DNA of 64,000 bases from Faecalibacterium langellae (GCF_002549775.1 NZ_NMTR01000006.1:37284-101283); one strand, 5' to 3'; shown: positions 41,924 through 51,543, counted from the first letter of the stretch. Numbers and translations: made by a program. Notes: generated by a model from the sequence alone, not told the origin.

Positions 41924-42942
41924 GCGTCACCACCTGCCTTTCCGTAGGGGCAAATGCTCACGCACTCGCCCGTCTCGATCATGGAGATATACTTGAAAAT
42001 GGGATATGCCTGGGGCGGGCAGACCGCGTTGCCCAGGGTTTTCAGCCGTAGGGCGCGGTCTGCGGTGTTTTCTGTGATACGGGGGACTCCCTCCGGCTCG
42101 GCGGCCCAGAGGATACGTCCGTCCATTTCCGGGGGAATCCCATGAGCCATTCCACCCAATCCGGGTTCAGCGCCGCCGTCTCGGATACCGGCCGCTCCTG
42201 CCGGATCACCTGGGATGACAGGTTGGCAGACGGGGCGCTGTTCCGAAACGCCGCCGGTTTCAGCGTAGAGCGGTAGCCCTCCGACGCTGCCGGGGTCAGA
42301 TAGAACACCGCCGCCGACAGGCTCAGGCTCCAGATGGCCCCGTTCCGGTTCACCTTGCGGAAGATCCCGTTGTCGGAGAGGTACACATCCAGGTTGGCCG
42401 CGTCCCTGCAGGTGTTCTTGTCGGAGGCAAGGGGCGTGGGAAACATCAGCCGCGACGATAAAAGTTCGCTGGCGCTCATGCCATGCGCCGACGCCGCAAG
42501 CCGGAAATACGAATGGGAGAACAGCGTATCCCGCTTTTGCCAGGTCAAAGATCGTTTTGTCGAGGCCCAGATTGATGAAGCCAGCAACATTTTCCCCAAG
42601 CACCCAACGGGGCCGCAGCTCGGTAATAACGCGGCACATTTCCGGCCACAGGTAGCGCTCATCCGCAAAGCCCCTCCGCTGTCCTGCGGTGGAGAAGGGC
42701 TGGCAGGGAAAGCCGCCGGAGAGGACGGTAACGGTTTCAAGTCCTGTTTTTTCAAAAAACGCCTCCTTTGTAAAAGTCGTAATGTCCCGGAATCTCGGCA
42801 CCTCCGGCCAGTGCTTTTCCAGAACGGAATAGGGATAGTCCGCCCACTCGCATTGGCAGACAGTGCGGAAGCCCGCCGCCTCCGCCGCCAGATCCAGCCC
42901 GCCGATGCCGGAAAACAGGCTCACATGGGTCAGCTCAGTCAT
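41920..42942 (-). CDS. DNA cytosine-C5 methyltransferase with two compensating frameshifts
   Basis: The open frame of 340 residues contains the N-terminal motifs THVSLFSGIGGLDLAAEAAG, GGFPCQPFSTAG (catalytic Cys), VLGENVAGF and the C-terminal LKTLGNAVCPPQAYPIF. Its middle (about residues 165-280) is Gly/Pro/Arg-rich and unlike a protein, while the neighbouring frame over the same DNA (42042 to about 42460) encodes the expected target-recognition part: MFPTPLASDKN and LNPDWVEWLMGFPRKWTDV. Shifts near 42455 and 42110 would restore a normal enzyme. As it stands it is probably inactive, or it has a remodelled recognition region. The ATG at 42942 has GAGGA upstream. Confidence 0.78.
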   Translation of the reverse strand: MTELTHVSLFSGIGGLDLAAEAAGFRTVCQCEWADYPYSVLEKHWPEVPRFRDITTFTKEAFFEKTGLETVTVLSGGFPCQPFSTAGQRRGFADERYLWPEMCRVITELRPRWVLGENVAGFINLGLDKTIFDLAKAGYAVLPFVFPACGVGAWHERQRTFIVAADVSHAPCLRQEHLQGRGQPGCVPLRQRDLPQGEPERGHLEPEPVGGGVLSDPGSVGGLPLYAETGGVSEQRPVCQPVIPGDPAGAAGIRDGGAEPGLGGMAHGIPPEMDGRILWAAEPEGVPRITENTADRALRLKTLGNAVCPPQAYPIFKYISMIETGECVSICPYGKAGGDA

Positions 42943-43612
42943 AGTCGTCCTCGCAGGAATGATCTCCGCAGAGGGCGCAGCAGCGGCCGCAGCCGATGCC
43001 GTCCTCCGCCGCTTCCTCCGGGTCATAGGGCGTCAGGTGCCTGCGCCGTAGCGTTGCCTCCAGAATGTCATAGCAGGTGACACCCTGATCCTCCGCAAAG
43101 CCCCACCTGCGGTACATTCTCCGGATGCTCGGATTCTCGCCGGAGAGATTCTTTTGCAGCCGCGCAAGCCGTTTTTCTGTTTTCACTTCTACAACACGGT
43201 TGCGGAGAAAGTTGTACTGCGCCAGCAGGTCAAAGAGATCGCCCACCAGCAGACGAAAGGCGCCGCCGGAGATGATGTAGGCGGGATCGTGGGCGGTGGC
43301 GGCACGCTGCTTTTCCCTGATTTTTGCGTCGTGCTCTTTCAGCACGGCGGTCAAGGGCGTGAGCTCCGCCACTTTCAGCTCCGCAAGGTCCTTCCTGTCC
43401 CCAAACACCAGATAGCGGCCGGGGATACGCCAAGCGGAAAACTTTTCCTCCGCGATCTCGCCGTAGCGCTTTGCCGTTTCGGCCAGATTTTCCAGATCCT
43501 TCTCGTCCTTCGCCTTTTCGGCGAGGAAGGCGAGCTGATGGAGAAGTCCGTACAGATGCACCTCATCATTGATATGGTTTTCATAGGTCTTGCTGTCGAT
43601 CACATATTTCAT
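42935..43612 (-). CDS. Conserved-type ICE protein of unknown function
   Basis: About 225 residues starting MKYVIDSKTYENHINDEVHL, helical and charged, with LAFLAEKAKDEKDLENLAET. Near the C-terminus a cysteine cluster GCGRCCALCGDHSCEDDYD could bind metal. I do not recognise the family. It overlaps the methyltransferase gene by eight bases and follows the VirB4 gene by 19. The start is uncertain; an ATG four codons earlier sits too close to its AAAGG. Confidence 0.6.
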   Translation of the reverse strand: MKYVIDSKTYENHINDEVHLYGLLHQLAFLAEKAKDEKDLENLAETAKRYGEIAEEKFSAWRIPGRYLVFGDRKDLAELKVAELTPLTAVLKEHDAKIREKQRAATAHDPAYIISGGAFRLLVGDLFDLLAQYNFLRNRVVEVKTEKRLARLQKNLSGENPSIRRMYRRWGFAEDQGVTCYDILEATLRRRHLTPYDPEEAAEDGIGCGRCCALCGDHSCEDDYD

Positions 43613-43631
43613 ATCTTGTCCCATCCTTTCC

Positions 43632-46388
43632 TTATCCGGTTTCCCCGCCATGGGAAACCTCGCTGGGCTTTGTCGTGAGAAGTCTGTATAGCTCGGTGGT
43701 CTTGGGGAACTCGTCCTTGAAGGGCAGGATCACATTTTGGAAGAACAGAAGGCCGCTGCCGGGGTCCGCGTTGGTCACATAGGCAAGCTGCTCGGCGGAG
43801 ATATTCAGCCGCTCCGTCATCAGCTTGCGGTCGCCCGCGGAGAGGTTCAGCAGATAGATAAAATCACTGTTTTCCAGAATGTTTTCGATCTCCGGCGAGG
43901 AAAGCAGGTCTTTGGGGTTCTGTGTCGCCCCGGTCGGGACGCCGCCCCACTTTCTGAAACGCTTCCAGATCTCGGCGCTGTATGCCGCCGTCTGCTCCTC
44001 CTTCAAGAGCAGATGAAATTCGTCCACAAAATACCAGGTGGCCCGTCCAATGGAGCGGTTCACCGTGACGGTGTTCCACACCGCGTCCTGGACAATGAGC
44101 ATCCCCGGCTTTTTCAGATTCTTGCCGAGGCCCTTGATATCGAAGCAGACAAGGCGGTTTCGGATATCCACGGTGGTACGGTGGTTGAAGAAGTTGAGAG
44201 AGCCGTTCACATACAGGTCAAGCGCCTGGGCCACACGGTCCGCCTCCGGGATATGCTGGGCGGTGAGGGCTGCCATGAGGTCGGAGAGGATCGGCATATT
44301 CTCCGGCCGGGGGTCTGCGAAGTACGGCTGATAGATCTTCTGCACGGCACGGTCGATGACGGTTTTCTCGATGGCCTCCAGCCCTGTCTTGCTGCCCATG
44401 ATAAGCTCACAGAAGGACAGCACGAAATCGCTTTTCAGCGCCAGCGGGTTTTCTTCCTCGCTGTAATTGAGGTTAATATCCAGGGGATTCACATAGTCGC
44501 GGCTGTTGGGCGAGAGACAGATCACCTGGCCGCCCAGCCGGTTCACCAGAGGGGAGTATTCATCCTCCGGGTCGCAGATGATGACATTATCCTTTGTGGT
44601 CAGCATGACATAGGTGATCTCCCGCTTGCAGCTCATGGATTTGCCGCTGCCCGGCGTGCCGAACACAAGGCCATTGGGGCATCGGGACTGCTTGCGGTCT
44701 AAGAGGATCATGTTGCCGGACAGGGCGTTGAGCCCGTAATACATGGCGTCCCCGCCCATGAAAAGCTCCTGGGTCACAAAGGGCACGAACACCGCCAGCG
44801 CCGAGGTGGTGAGGCTGCGTTCGATCCTGATACGGTTAAGGCCCAGCGGCAGCGAGGACATAAGCCCGTCCTCCTGCTGGAAGTCCAGCCGGGTCAGGAT
44901 GCAGTTGTGGGTCTGGGCGACGCTGGCCGACTGGGAAACGGCGATCTCCAGCTTTTGCTTCGTGGGCGCCAGATGCAGCATGAGGAAGGTCATATTGAAC
45001 ATTCGTTCGTTGCGGCTCTGTAAATCCTGCAAAAGATTTTTCGCCGCGCCGCCGTAGGTGGAGAGGTCAGAGGGGAGGATATCCAGATCGTAGCCGCTGC
45101 GGGCGGCCTTCTTCTGCTCCTGGATCTTCATGGCGTCCAGATCGGTGATCTTGCGCTTGACCATCTTGATGGCCTCGTTCTGATTGATGCCGCGGACGTG
45201 CATGGTGACGAGAAGGTTTCCCTCCACATCCATGAAATCCGTGAGGATACGGTCCTGGATCTCCGGGGCCAAAATCTGCAAGAAGGACACCGCGCCGTAC
45301 ATTTCGCCCATGCGGAAGCGCCGCGTCTCCCCAAACTCGAAGGAAGAAGGCGCGATAAAATCCTTCACGGACAGGCCGGAGGGTGCCAGCCAGTCCCATT
45401 CAAAGGCGAAGGGCTCCCCTCTGGGATGGAGAAGGCCGTGCAGCAGCGCCAGCCGCTCCTTGCCGTCCAGCACCTTTGCCGCCGCGCCCATGACCTTGAA
45501 GCGGTTCAGGGTGTCCGCCTCGATGCGGGAAAACCTTGCCCGCGCCGCCTGGACGCTCTCCGCCTCGATGGTCAGCGTGACATACTTGCTTTTCACATAG
45601 CCGTTGCTGCCGCGCTCATACTGCGTTTGCAGGATGCCGGAGGCCTCGGCGCGGATCCCATCCAAATCGTCCCCCTGGGCCGCCATGCGGAACAGGTCCC
45701 CGCCGCCGGCCTTGTGGCTGCTGCTCAGGGTCATTTGCACGCCGATGGAGGGGTCATAGCCGTTATAGAAGTCGCAGAGGCGTTCAAAGATATCCCGCTG
45801 ATCGTCCGGTCCCGCCAGACGGTAGCTGACGTCGGCGTAGGCGATGGTTTTGGAAAAATGCCGGTCATCCAGACGGCACAGACCGTCCGGGTGCATATTG
45901 CGGAAGGGGAGGCTTGCCTGTACGGTGTGATTCTTGCCATCCCCCTTGGCCTGCCGGATGACGGCCTCGATCTGCTTTCGCTCCTGCCGGGTGAGCCTGC
46001 GCCGGCCCTTGCCTCTTTTCCCCGCGCCGGAGGCGATCCGCCCCACCGTCCGCTCCAGCTCCGCCTGCTTTTCCAAAGCGGAATAGGCGTTGTTTGTCTG
46101 ATAGACACGCTTTTTCGGACGGGTGAATTTGCACTGGATCAGATTGCCCAGCAGCGCCTCCGGGGTCTGCCCGTTCTTCTCATACAGGGCGAACAGGAAA
46201 AAAGGCAGCATCACAAGGATCATGCACAGCGCCGCCGGCGTCGTTCCCATGCTGCCCTTGCTCAAAAAGAAAAGCGGCACTCCAACAAGCGCCGCCGATC
46301 CGAAACACACAAGCTGCCGCTTCGTCAGGCCGAACAGCATCTTGCTCTTGATTTTTGTCAGGTCCTTCGGGACCGTTACGTATGCCAA
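43632..46388 (-). CDS. PrgI-VirB4 fusion: conjugation ATPase, TTG start
   Basis: A 918-residue protein. Residues 1-110 are PrgI-like: AYVTVPKDLTKIKSKMLFGL and two membrane helices (VCFGSAALVGVPLFFL, ALCMILVMLPFFLFALY). The rest is VirB4, with Walker A GTPGSGKS near residue 577 and Walker B FVDEFHLLL near 786, and the motif GATQNPKDLLSSPEIENILE. VirB4 powers assembly of the type IV secretion channel. The TTG at 46388 has AAAGGA nine bases upstream and gives MAYVTVPK, the usual PrgI start. The two parts, often separate genes, are one frame here. Confidence 0.92.
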   Translation of the reverse strand: MAYVTVPKDLTKIKSKMLFGLTKRQLVCFGSAALVGVPLFFLSKGSMGTTPAALCMILVMLPFFLFALYEKNGQTPEALLGNLIQCKFTRPKKRVYQTNNAYSALEKQAELERTVGRIASGAGKRGKGRRRLTRQERKQIEAVIRQAKGDGKNHTVQASLPFRNMHPDGLCRLDDRHFSKTIAYADVSYRLAGPDDQRDIFERLCDFYNGYDPSIGVQMTLSSSHKAGGGDLFRMAAQGDDLDGIRAEASGILQTQYERGSNGYVKSKYVTLTIEAESVQAARARFSRIEADTLNRFKVMGAAAKVLDGKERLALLHGLLHPRGEPFAFEWDWLAPSGLSVKDFIAPSSFEFGETRRFRMGEMYGAVSFLQILAPEIQDRILTDFMDVEGNLLVTMHVRGINQNEAIKMVKRKITDLDAMKIQEQKKAARSGYDLDILPSDLSTYGGAAKNLLQDLQSRNERMFNMTFLMLHLAPTKQKLEIAVSQSASVAQTHNCILTRLDFQQEDGLMSSLPLGLNRIRIERSLTTSALAVFVPFVTQELFMGGDAMYYGLNALSGNMILLDRKQSRCPNGLVFGTPGSGKSMSCKREITYVMLTTKDNVIICDPEDEYSPLVNRLGGQVICLSPNSRDYVNPLDINLNYSEEENPLALKSDFVLSFCELIMGSKTGLEAIEKTVIDRAVQKIYQPYFADPRPENMPILSDLMAALTAQHIPEADRVAQALDLYVNGSLNFFNHRTTVDIRNRLVCFDIKGLGKNLKKPGMLIVQDAVWNTVTVNRSIGRATWYFVDEFHLLLKEEQTAAYSAEIWKRFRKWGGVPTGATQNPKDLLSSPEIENILENSDFIYLLNLSAGDRKLMTERLNISAEQLAYVTNADPGSGLLFFQNVILPFKDEFPKTTELYRLLTTKPSEVSHGGETG

Positions 46389-46392
46389 TGGT

Positions 46393-46947
46393 TCACATCC
46401 TTTCCGCAAGCCGGATATCGCTTGCAACTTCATTTCCCCACACATCCCAGCCGGGCGGTGAGGCTCTTGCGAACAGCTCAATACGGGGCACGTCCCCCAT
46501 GAGGGCTTCGATCCGCCGCCGCGCCTCCTCCGGCTTCTGGCTGTGCCGCTCCACATGGGAGAGGATGACCTGCTTCACATCCCGCGCCGCCCGCTTCGGG
46601 CGTCCGCGGGTCGCCAGCAGGCAGATCTCCGCGTTGGCCCGCGTCCAGTAGCCCATGCCGGTGAACAGGCCGTCCGACTTCCGGTTCTGCTTGATCCAGA
46701 CGAAGGCCACGGTCTTGAAGGTGAAGCCCCAGGCGTCCATGACGCCCCAGGCCTCCCGCAGCATGGGGAAGGTGATCCAGAGGAACAGGGCGCAGTCCTT
46801 GTCCGCCAGCTCCCCCACCGGCAGGGCCTTGATGGCCGCTATGTCCATGGTGGGGTAATGGCTCTCGGCGCTGCGCCCCGCGCCCTTCTTGCTCCAGACC
46901 TTATAGGCCCAGGGCGGATCCGCGTAGATGACCTTGTATTTTTTCAT
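46393..46947 (-). CDS. MT-A70-family adenine methyltransferase
   Basis: A 184-residue N6-adenine methyltransferase with the catalytic DPPW motif in KVIYADPPWAYKVWSKKGAG and the family blocks LFLWITFPMLREAWGVMDAW, GFTFKTVAFVWIK and PRIELFARASPPGWDVWGNE. It would methylate adenine in element DNA, perhaps for protection against restriction. It lies between the VirB6-like and VirB4 genes. GGGAGG precedes the ATG. Confidence 0.9.
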   Translation of the reverse strand: MKKYKVIYADPPWAYKVWSKKGAGRSAESHYPTMDIAAIKALPVGELADKDCALFLWITFPMLREAWGVMDAWGFTFKTVAFVWIKQNRKSDGLFTGMGYWTRANAEICLLATRGRPKRAARDVKQVILSHVERHSQKPEEARRRIEALMGDVPRIELFARASPPGWDVWGNEVASDIRLAERM

Positions 46948-46959
46948 GGCCGCCTCCCG

Positions 46960-47823
46960 TCAATGCGCCCCGAACAGGCTCTTTGCGAGGCTGCCGGTGC
47001 GGAACAGCGTGTAGCACAGCAGCACCGTATAGCCCAGACACTCCCAGATGGCTACGGTGATATCGTCCCCCACGGCGATATTCTGCACCAGCACCGCGTA
47101 GATGCCGACGCAGACCATGATAAGAAACGCCTGAAAGCCCAGGGCCAGCAGGGACTTCAAATAGTTCTGCCCCGTCTGGCCCCACTCACGGTTGGCCATC
47201 GTGGCAAAGGGGATCGGCCCCACGGATACGGTCAAATACACCTCGATCATTCTTCCGTAGATCACAAGGAAGATGGCGATGGTGAGGATATGGGAGCAGA
47301 GGCCCACAAAAATGCTCTGAAACCACAGGCCCAGCAAAGAACCGATGCTCCAGTCCGCCAGGGTCGTTTCCAAATTGCCGACCACGCCGGAAATGTCGAT
47401 CCCCGCGTCAGAGATGATGACGCCGGCGCTCTGATTGACCACGCTCTGCGCCATATCGAATACCGCCATGACGATGTTCCAAGTGTTAGTGACGATGAGC
47501 ACCGCGCAGAAGGTCTTGAAGATCCACTTCCAGAAAAGCCAGGTGTCAAAATCGTGGAGATTATTCTTTTCCACGATGAGCTGGATCAGCTCATAGCACA
47601 TGACGAAGGTGAGGATGATGCCGGCGATGGGGACGATGACCGTTTCAGAGAGGCCGCGGATCATGTTGAAGATGCCGCCGTTCCAGCCGGCCGGCGTCAT
47701 GCCCACCTCGCCGGCGATCTCGCCCACCTTCGTATTCACGGTGTCAAAGGTCCCGGAGAGGTTGGAGATGATGCCGTCGATCAGCAGCTCCTTGAACCAC
47801 TCCTGGATCATTTCAATTATCAC
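46960..47823 (-). CDS. VirB6/TrbL-like conjugation membrane protein
   Basis: A 287-residue polytopic protein with about six hydrophobic segments, for example ETVIVPIAGIILTFVMCYEL and HILTIAIFLVIYGRMIEVYL, and the conserved stretch VSVGPIPFATMANREWGQTG seen in the clostridial element family. It would form part of the inner-membrane channel. I keep the GTG at 47823, which has AAAGGAGG 11 bases upstream; the next ATG is four codons on. Confidence 0.87.
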   Translation of the reverse strand: MIIEMIQEWFKELLIDGIISNLSGTFDTVNTKVGEIAGEVGMTPAGWNGGIFNMIRGLSETVIVPIAGIILTFVMCYELIQLIVEKNNLHDFDTWLFWKWIFKTFCAVLIVTNTWNIVMAVFDMAQSVVNQSAGVIISDAGIDISGVVGNLETTLADWSIGSLLGLWFQSIFVGLCSHILTIAIFLVIYGRMIEVYLTVSVGPIPFATMANREWGQTGQNYLKSLLALGFQAFLIMVCVGIYAVLVQNIAVGDDITVAIWECLGYTVLLCYTLFRTGSLAKSLFGAH

Positions 47824-47896
47824 GGGTGGTCACACCTCCTTTCGGGGGCTCCCGCCGTGAAACGGGAGCCTCCGGGTGGGATGGTCCTGCCGCCGC

Positions 47897-48112
47897 TCAG
47901 CCAAGCAGGCCGGACAGCAGAGGGATCAGGGTCACGCCGATCAGGGCGACGCCGCCGCCCGCGACAAGCTGCTTGACGCCCTGGCTTTTGGCCGCGGGGT
48001 TGTCCTGGCCGTAGCCTTCCAGAAGGTTGATGCCGCCCCACACGCAAAGGCCGCCGCCCAGGGCGATGACCAGGGTCTGCAATACGTCGATGGCACTGTT
48101 GAAGAAATCCAT
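47897..48112 (-). CDS. Maff2-family small membrane protein (pilin-like)
   Basis: A 71-residue protein with two hydrophobic helices (VLQTLVIALGGGLCVWGGIN and VAGGGVALIGVTLIPLLSGL) joined by a short polar loop (EGYGQDNPAAKSQG). This is the Maff2 pattern; the size and shape are those of VirB2-type pilins. It lies between VirD4 and VirB6-like genes. Confidence 0.87.
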   Translation of the reverse strand: MDFFNSAIDVLQTLVIALGGGLCVWGGINLLEGYGQDNPAAKSQGVKQLVAGGGVALIGVTLIPLLSGLLG

Positions 48113-48115
48113 AAA

Positions 48116-49981
48116 TCATGTTTCCTTTCGTTTTGTAGAATTGTTGTCGGGTTCCAGTTCTTTTGCGCTCAATTCGTACATATCGAAAGGCTCGTCCGGC
48201 TTCACGATGGCCGGTCTGCGCTTCATGTACCGTTCTACATCAAAGACGTTCTTCTTGTCGGCGTCGGACAGGTATTTGTAGCGGGGGTGCTTTGTCAGGT
48301 CGTACTTGTCGCTGAAAAACGGGCGCACGCCCCGAAGCTGCAAAATACACTTGCCGCCGTCCATGACCGCAATCTCGTCCTGGGTCATCAACTCCTTTCC
48401 CAATTTCTGATAACTGAGGCCATGAGAGGTCTGCGCCCCGCGATTTTCGGACTGGCTCAGGCTGTCGATGGTCTCCTTGCCCAGCAGCTCCGAAATCTCT
48501 TTCAGCGTTGACTTCTCCTTGCCTCCCAAAAACAAGGTGACGTCGCAGTTGCCGACAATGGTATCCGCGGCGTCCTTGTAGATGGTCTTTAATTGCGACT
48601 GGCTCTGCAAAATAATAGAAGCCGATATCTCACGGCTTCGGATGGTGGCGATCAGCTTATCAAAGTTTGGTATCTGGCCGATATTGGCAAACTCGTCCAA
48701 AAGGCACCGCACATGGACAGGCAGCCGCCCGTTATAGAGATCGTCCGCCTTGTCGCAGAGCAGGTTGAAAAGCTGGCTTTGCAGCATGGCGATGACGAAA
48801 TTGAAGGTGGTATCGGTATCGCTCATAATGAGGAACAGCGCCGTTTTCCGGTCGCCCATCGTGTCAAGCTCCAATTCGTCCTCCGTCATAATGTCCCGCA
48901 GCTCCTTGATATCGAAGGGAGACAGGCGGGCGCCGCAGCTCACCAAAATACTTTTGAGAGTTTTGCCGGCCGCCATTTTGAACTTGACATATTGCTTGAC
49001 GGCGAAGTGCTCCGGCTGTGCCTGCGCCAGCTCGTCAAAGAGGATATCCACGGGGCTTTTATAGGTCTCGTCGTCCTCTCTGGCCTCGCAGGCGTTGATA
49101 AGCTCCAGCAGGGTGATGAAGTTTTTTTCCTCCGGCTCCGCCTCATACCAGATATAGCCGATCAGGGCGCAGTATAAAAGGCGCTCGGCCTTGATCCAAA
49201 AATCCTCGGAGGATTTTTCACCGTCGCCCTTCGTGTTGGCGATGATGACATTGACCAGCTTGAGGATATCCTTCTCCGAGCGCACATAGGCCAGCGGGTT
49301 ATATTTCATGCTCTTGGAAAAGTTGATGGTGTTCAGGACCTTGATGCGGTATGGCTCATAGACGACCTTGCCGTGCTTATCCCGCACCGGCTTTCCGTTC
49401 TCGTCCCGCTTCGGCCCGCCGTGCGCCAGGAGCTTTCCCGTCTCCCGAAGGAGCTGCCCTTTGGGATCGGTGACCACATAGGAGCTGTGCATTTGGAGCA
49501 GGGACGGCTTGACAAAGAACCTTGTTTTACCGCTGCCGGAGCCGCCGATGACCAGGATATTTTTATTCCGCGCTGTTTTCGGATTCTTCGGGCGGCTGGT
49601 CATGGTGAGGCTTTCCGTCCGGGTCAAAGGGATGTTCCAATCGGGAACGGGGTCTATGTAGGGCGCGATATCCTCCGGCCGGCCCCATCTCGCGCTGCCG
49701 TACTCAACACCACGGCGATATTTCTTCGCGTTTTTTGCTTTCAGATACACCGCCAGCCGGACAAGCGCCGCCCCGGCCACGCCCAGCAGTAGATCCAGAG
49801 GATGCAGGCTGAGCCAGAGGGAGGCAAAGGCCTCGGTGAAACCCTGGGCGATACGAAGCAGCTTTTCCGAAGCGTCAAGCCCCGGCGCCAGCCGCACCGC
49901 CTGACAGAGCTTGTCAAAGAGCCAGACGAACAGCAGATACGGAAGGTTCGGCAGCAGGACCTTTTTCAGCTTTCCCGTCAT
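48116..49981 (-). CDS. VirD4-like coupling protein (CD1115 type)
   Basis: A 621-residue ATPase that delivers the relaxase-DNA complex to the channel. It has two N-terminal membrane helices, Walker A VIGGSGSGKTRFF near residue 143 and Walker B CLLDEFANIG near 425, plus GVEYGSARWGRPEDIAPYID and SIILQSQSQLKTIYKDAADT. It overlaps the PcfB gene by four bases. Confidence 0.93.
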   Translation of the reverse strand: MTGKLKKVLLPNLPYLLFVWLFDKLCQAVRLAPGLDASEKLLRIAQGFTEAFASLWLSLHPLDLLLGVAGAALVRLAVYLKAKNAKKYRRGVEYGSARWGRPEDIAPYIDPVPDWNIPLTRTESLTMTSRPKNPKTARNKNILVIGGSGSGKTRFFVKPSLLQMHSSYVVTDPKGQLLRETGKLLAHGGPKRDENGKPVRDKHGKVVYEPYRIKVLNTINFSKSMKYNPLAYVRSEKDILKLVNVIIANTKGDGEKSSEDFWIKAERLLYCALIGYIWYEAEPEEKNFITLLELINACEAREDDETYKSPVDILFDELAQAQPEHFAVKQYVKFKMAAGKTLKSILVSCGARLSPFDIKELRDIMTEDELELDTMGDRKTALFLIMSDTDTTFNFVIAMLQSQLFNLLCDKADDLYNGRLPVHVRCLLDEFANIGQIPNFDKLIATIRSREISASIILQSQSQLKTIYKDAADTIVGNCDVTLFLGGKEKSTLKEISELLGKETIDSLSQSENRGAQTSHGLSYQKLGKELMTQDEIAVMDGGKCILQLRGVRPFFSDKYDLTKHPRYKYLSDADKKNVFDVERYMKRRPAIVKPDEPFDMYELSAKELEPDNNSTKRKET

Positions 49982-50472
49982 CGTTCCAGCCCCCGGTCCC
50001 TGTTTTTGACCTTCTCGCCCCGCTCCAGCTCCTGCCGCTTCGCCTGCTCCTTGGCCTTGGTCAGCCGCCTGCGGATGGATGGCTTTTTCTCCTTCGCCAG
50101 ATTCTTTGCGGAGAACTCGCGGAAGGCCGCCGTCACCGCGTCGGCGTCCCTGCCCTTAAAGAACACCAGGTACCGGGGGATCTCCCCGGTGGTATCTTTT
50201 TTCAGAGCAAAGTCAATGCCGTACTTTTTTGCCGTAGCGGAGAACGCCTTGATATTCTGGTCTGTGATCTCGATATTGGACACGCCGGCCCCATGCTTCA
50301 TAAGCTGCCGGATGGTCTGCTTTCCGTGATGGAGCTGGGGATTCGTCTTGTGCTTTTCCATATCCGCCAGCACCTTCTTCATGGCCTGCTGCAAAAGCTG
50401 GGCGGTCATTTTACCGGTCTGCACACAAAGCGCAAGGGTTTTCTGCGTGATTTCTTCCTGCAAGGCGCTCAC
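49978..50472 (-). CDS. PcfB-family relaxosome protein, GTG start
   Basis: A 164-residue basic protein of the PcfB (DUF3801) family that links relaxase and coupling protein. Blocks: LQQAMKKVLADMEKHKTNPQ, HHGKQTIRQLMKHGAGVSNI and the basic tail KPSIRRRLTKAKEQAKRQEL. The GTG start overlaps the stop of the replication gene by four bases (GTGA), and its stop overlaps the VirD4 start. Confidence 0.88.
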   Translation of the reverse strand: MSALQEEITQKTLALCVQTGKMTAQLLQQAMKKVLADMEKHKTNPQLHHGKQTIRQLMKHGAGVSNIEITDQNIKAFSATAKKYGIDFALKKDTTGEIPRYLVFFKGRDADAVTAAFREFSAKNLAKEKKPSIRRRLTKAKEQAKRQELERGEKVKNRDRGLER

Positions 50473-51350
50473 CTCCGATCTCCGCTGCCGTACAGGTCAT
50501 GGCTGACAAGGGATGTGTAGTAGCTGTCCATCGTGACCGGCGCGTTATACAGCGCCGCCAGCAGATATTTCTTGATATTGCGGACATAGGTGGTGTTCTC
50601 CCGCATCCGTTCCAGCACATACTCGATGTGGGAGCTGTCGATCTTCAAGAACCGGGACTTCACCACCTCGGCGGGGTAGTCGTCCCCGGCGATACGGATC
50701 ATCTCCCGGTTGGAGCAGACGGTATCCACCATGAGCTCCACCAGCTCGTCCAGACGGTCCCTATCCAGCTTTTCATCCTGGGTGAGGATATCGTAGTCGA
50801 TATTCTCCAAAATGATCTCCCGATAGCTCTCGCGCTCCCGCATCCTGTCCTGTCCGATCCTGCTTTTTTCTCTGGGGGTAGGGGGACTTGATGGGATAGG
50901 ACTTGATCCTTGCGTAATTGATAATTCTTTATTTTGTTCTTTAGTATTTAATTGGGCGGGGTTCTCCTGAATAGGGGCATCCAACATTGGCTTCACCTGT
51001 ATTGGATTTTCCCGTATAGGTTTTTCCCGGATAGGCGCGGGCATCTGTGCCGGCTCCTTCGGCTGCTCCAGGATGGTGTACTCGATGGAGCCAAGCTGCC
51101 CGTTCTCGTTGCGGACGCGCGCCCGAACGAGATAGCCATGTGCTTCCAACTCCCGGATCCCGCCGCTGATGCTGTCGATGCCGTCCTTGCAGATGCGGGC
51201 AAGCCCCTTCATGGTGTAGTCCCAGTCCTCCGGCAGCGACAGCATGAGGGACAGCAGGCCCTTCGCTTTCAGGGACAGCGACCTGTCCCGCAGGTGGTAG
51301 TTGGACATGACCGTGTAATCTTTGGTCTTTTCGATGCGGAAAACTGCCAT
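50469..51350 (-). CDS. Replication initiator-like protein (DUF6017)
   Basis: A 293-residue protein. The N-terminal winged helix (VFRIEKTKDYTVMSNYHLRD, then LSLKAKGLLSLMLSLPEDWD) is the replication-initiator pattern. The linker holds short repeats of the form PIxEKP/PIREN, and the C-terminal domain (RLDELVELMVDTVCSNREMI) fits DUF6017. It probably starts replication of the excised element. AAAGGAGG lies eight bases before the ATG at 51350. It is the first gene of the leftward transfer run. Confidence 0.86.
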   Translation of the reverse strand: MAVFRIEKTKDYTVMSNYHLRDRSLSLKAKGLLSLMLSLPEDWDYTMKGLARICKDGIDSISGGIRELEAHGYLVRARVRNENGQLGSIEYTILEQPKEPAQMPAPIREKPIRENPIQVKPMLDAPIQENPAQLNTKEQNKELSITQGSSPIPSSPPTPREKSRIGQDRMRERESYREIILENIDYDILTQDEKLDRDRLDELVELMVDTVCSNREMIRIAGDDYPAEVVKSRFLKIDSSHIEYVLERMRENTTYVRNIKKYLLAALYNAPVTMDSYYTSLVSHDLYGSGDRR

Positions 51351-51543
51351 ATCCGGCGCCTCCTTTCTCTGGTTTTGAAAAGTGTTGATTTTGGCGCAAA
51401 AAGCCCCTGTCCTGCCTCCCGGACGCTTCCCATGGGAAAACACCCACGCCGCCCTTCAAGCGGCGCTCTGAGAGGAAAAAACAGAGGTTTTCGCACCCTA
51501 ATTGATACATTTTTCGGGTGGGTATAGGCACGGATATGAAAAA

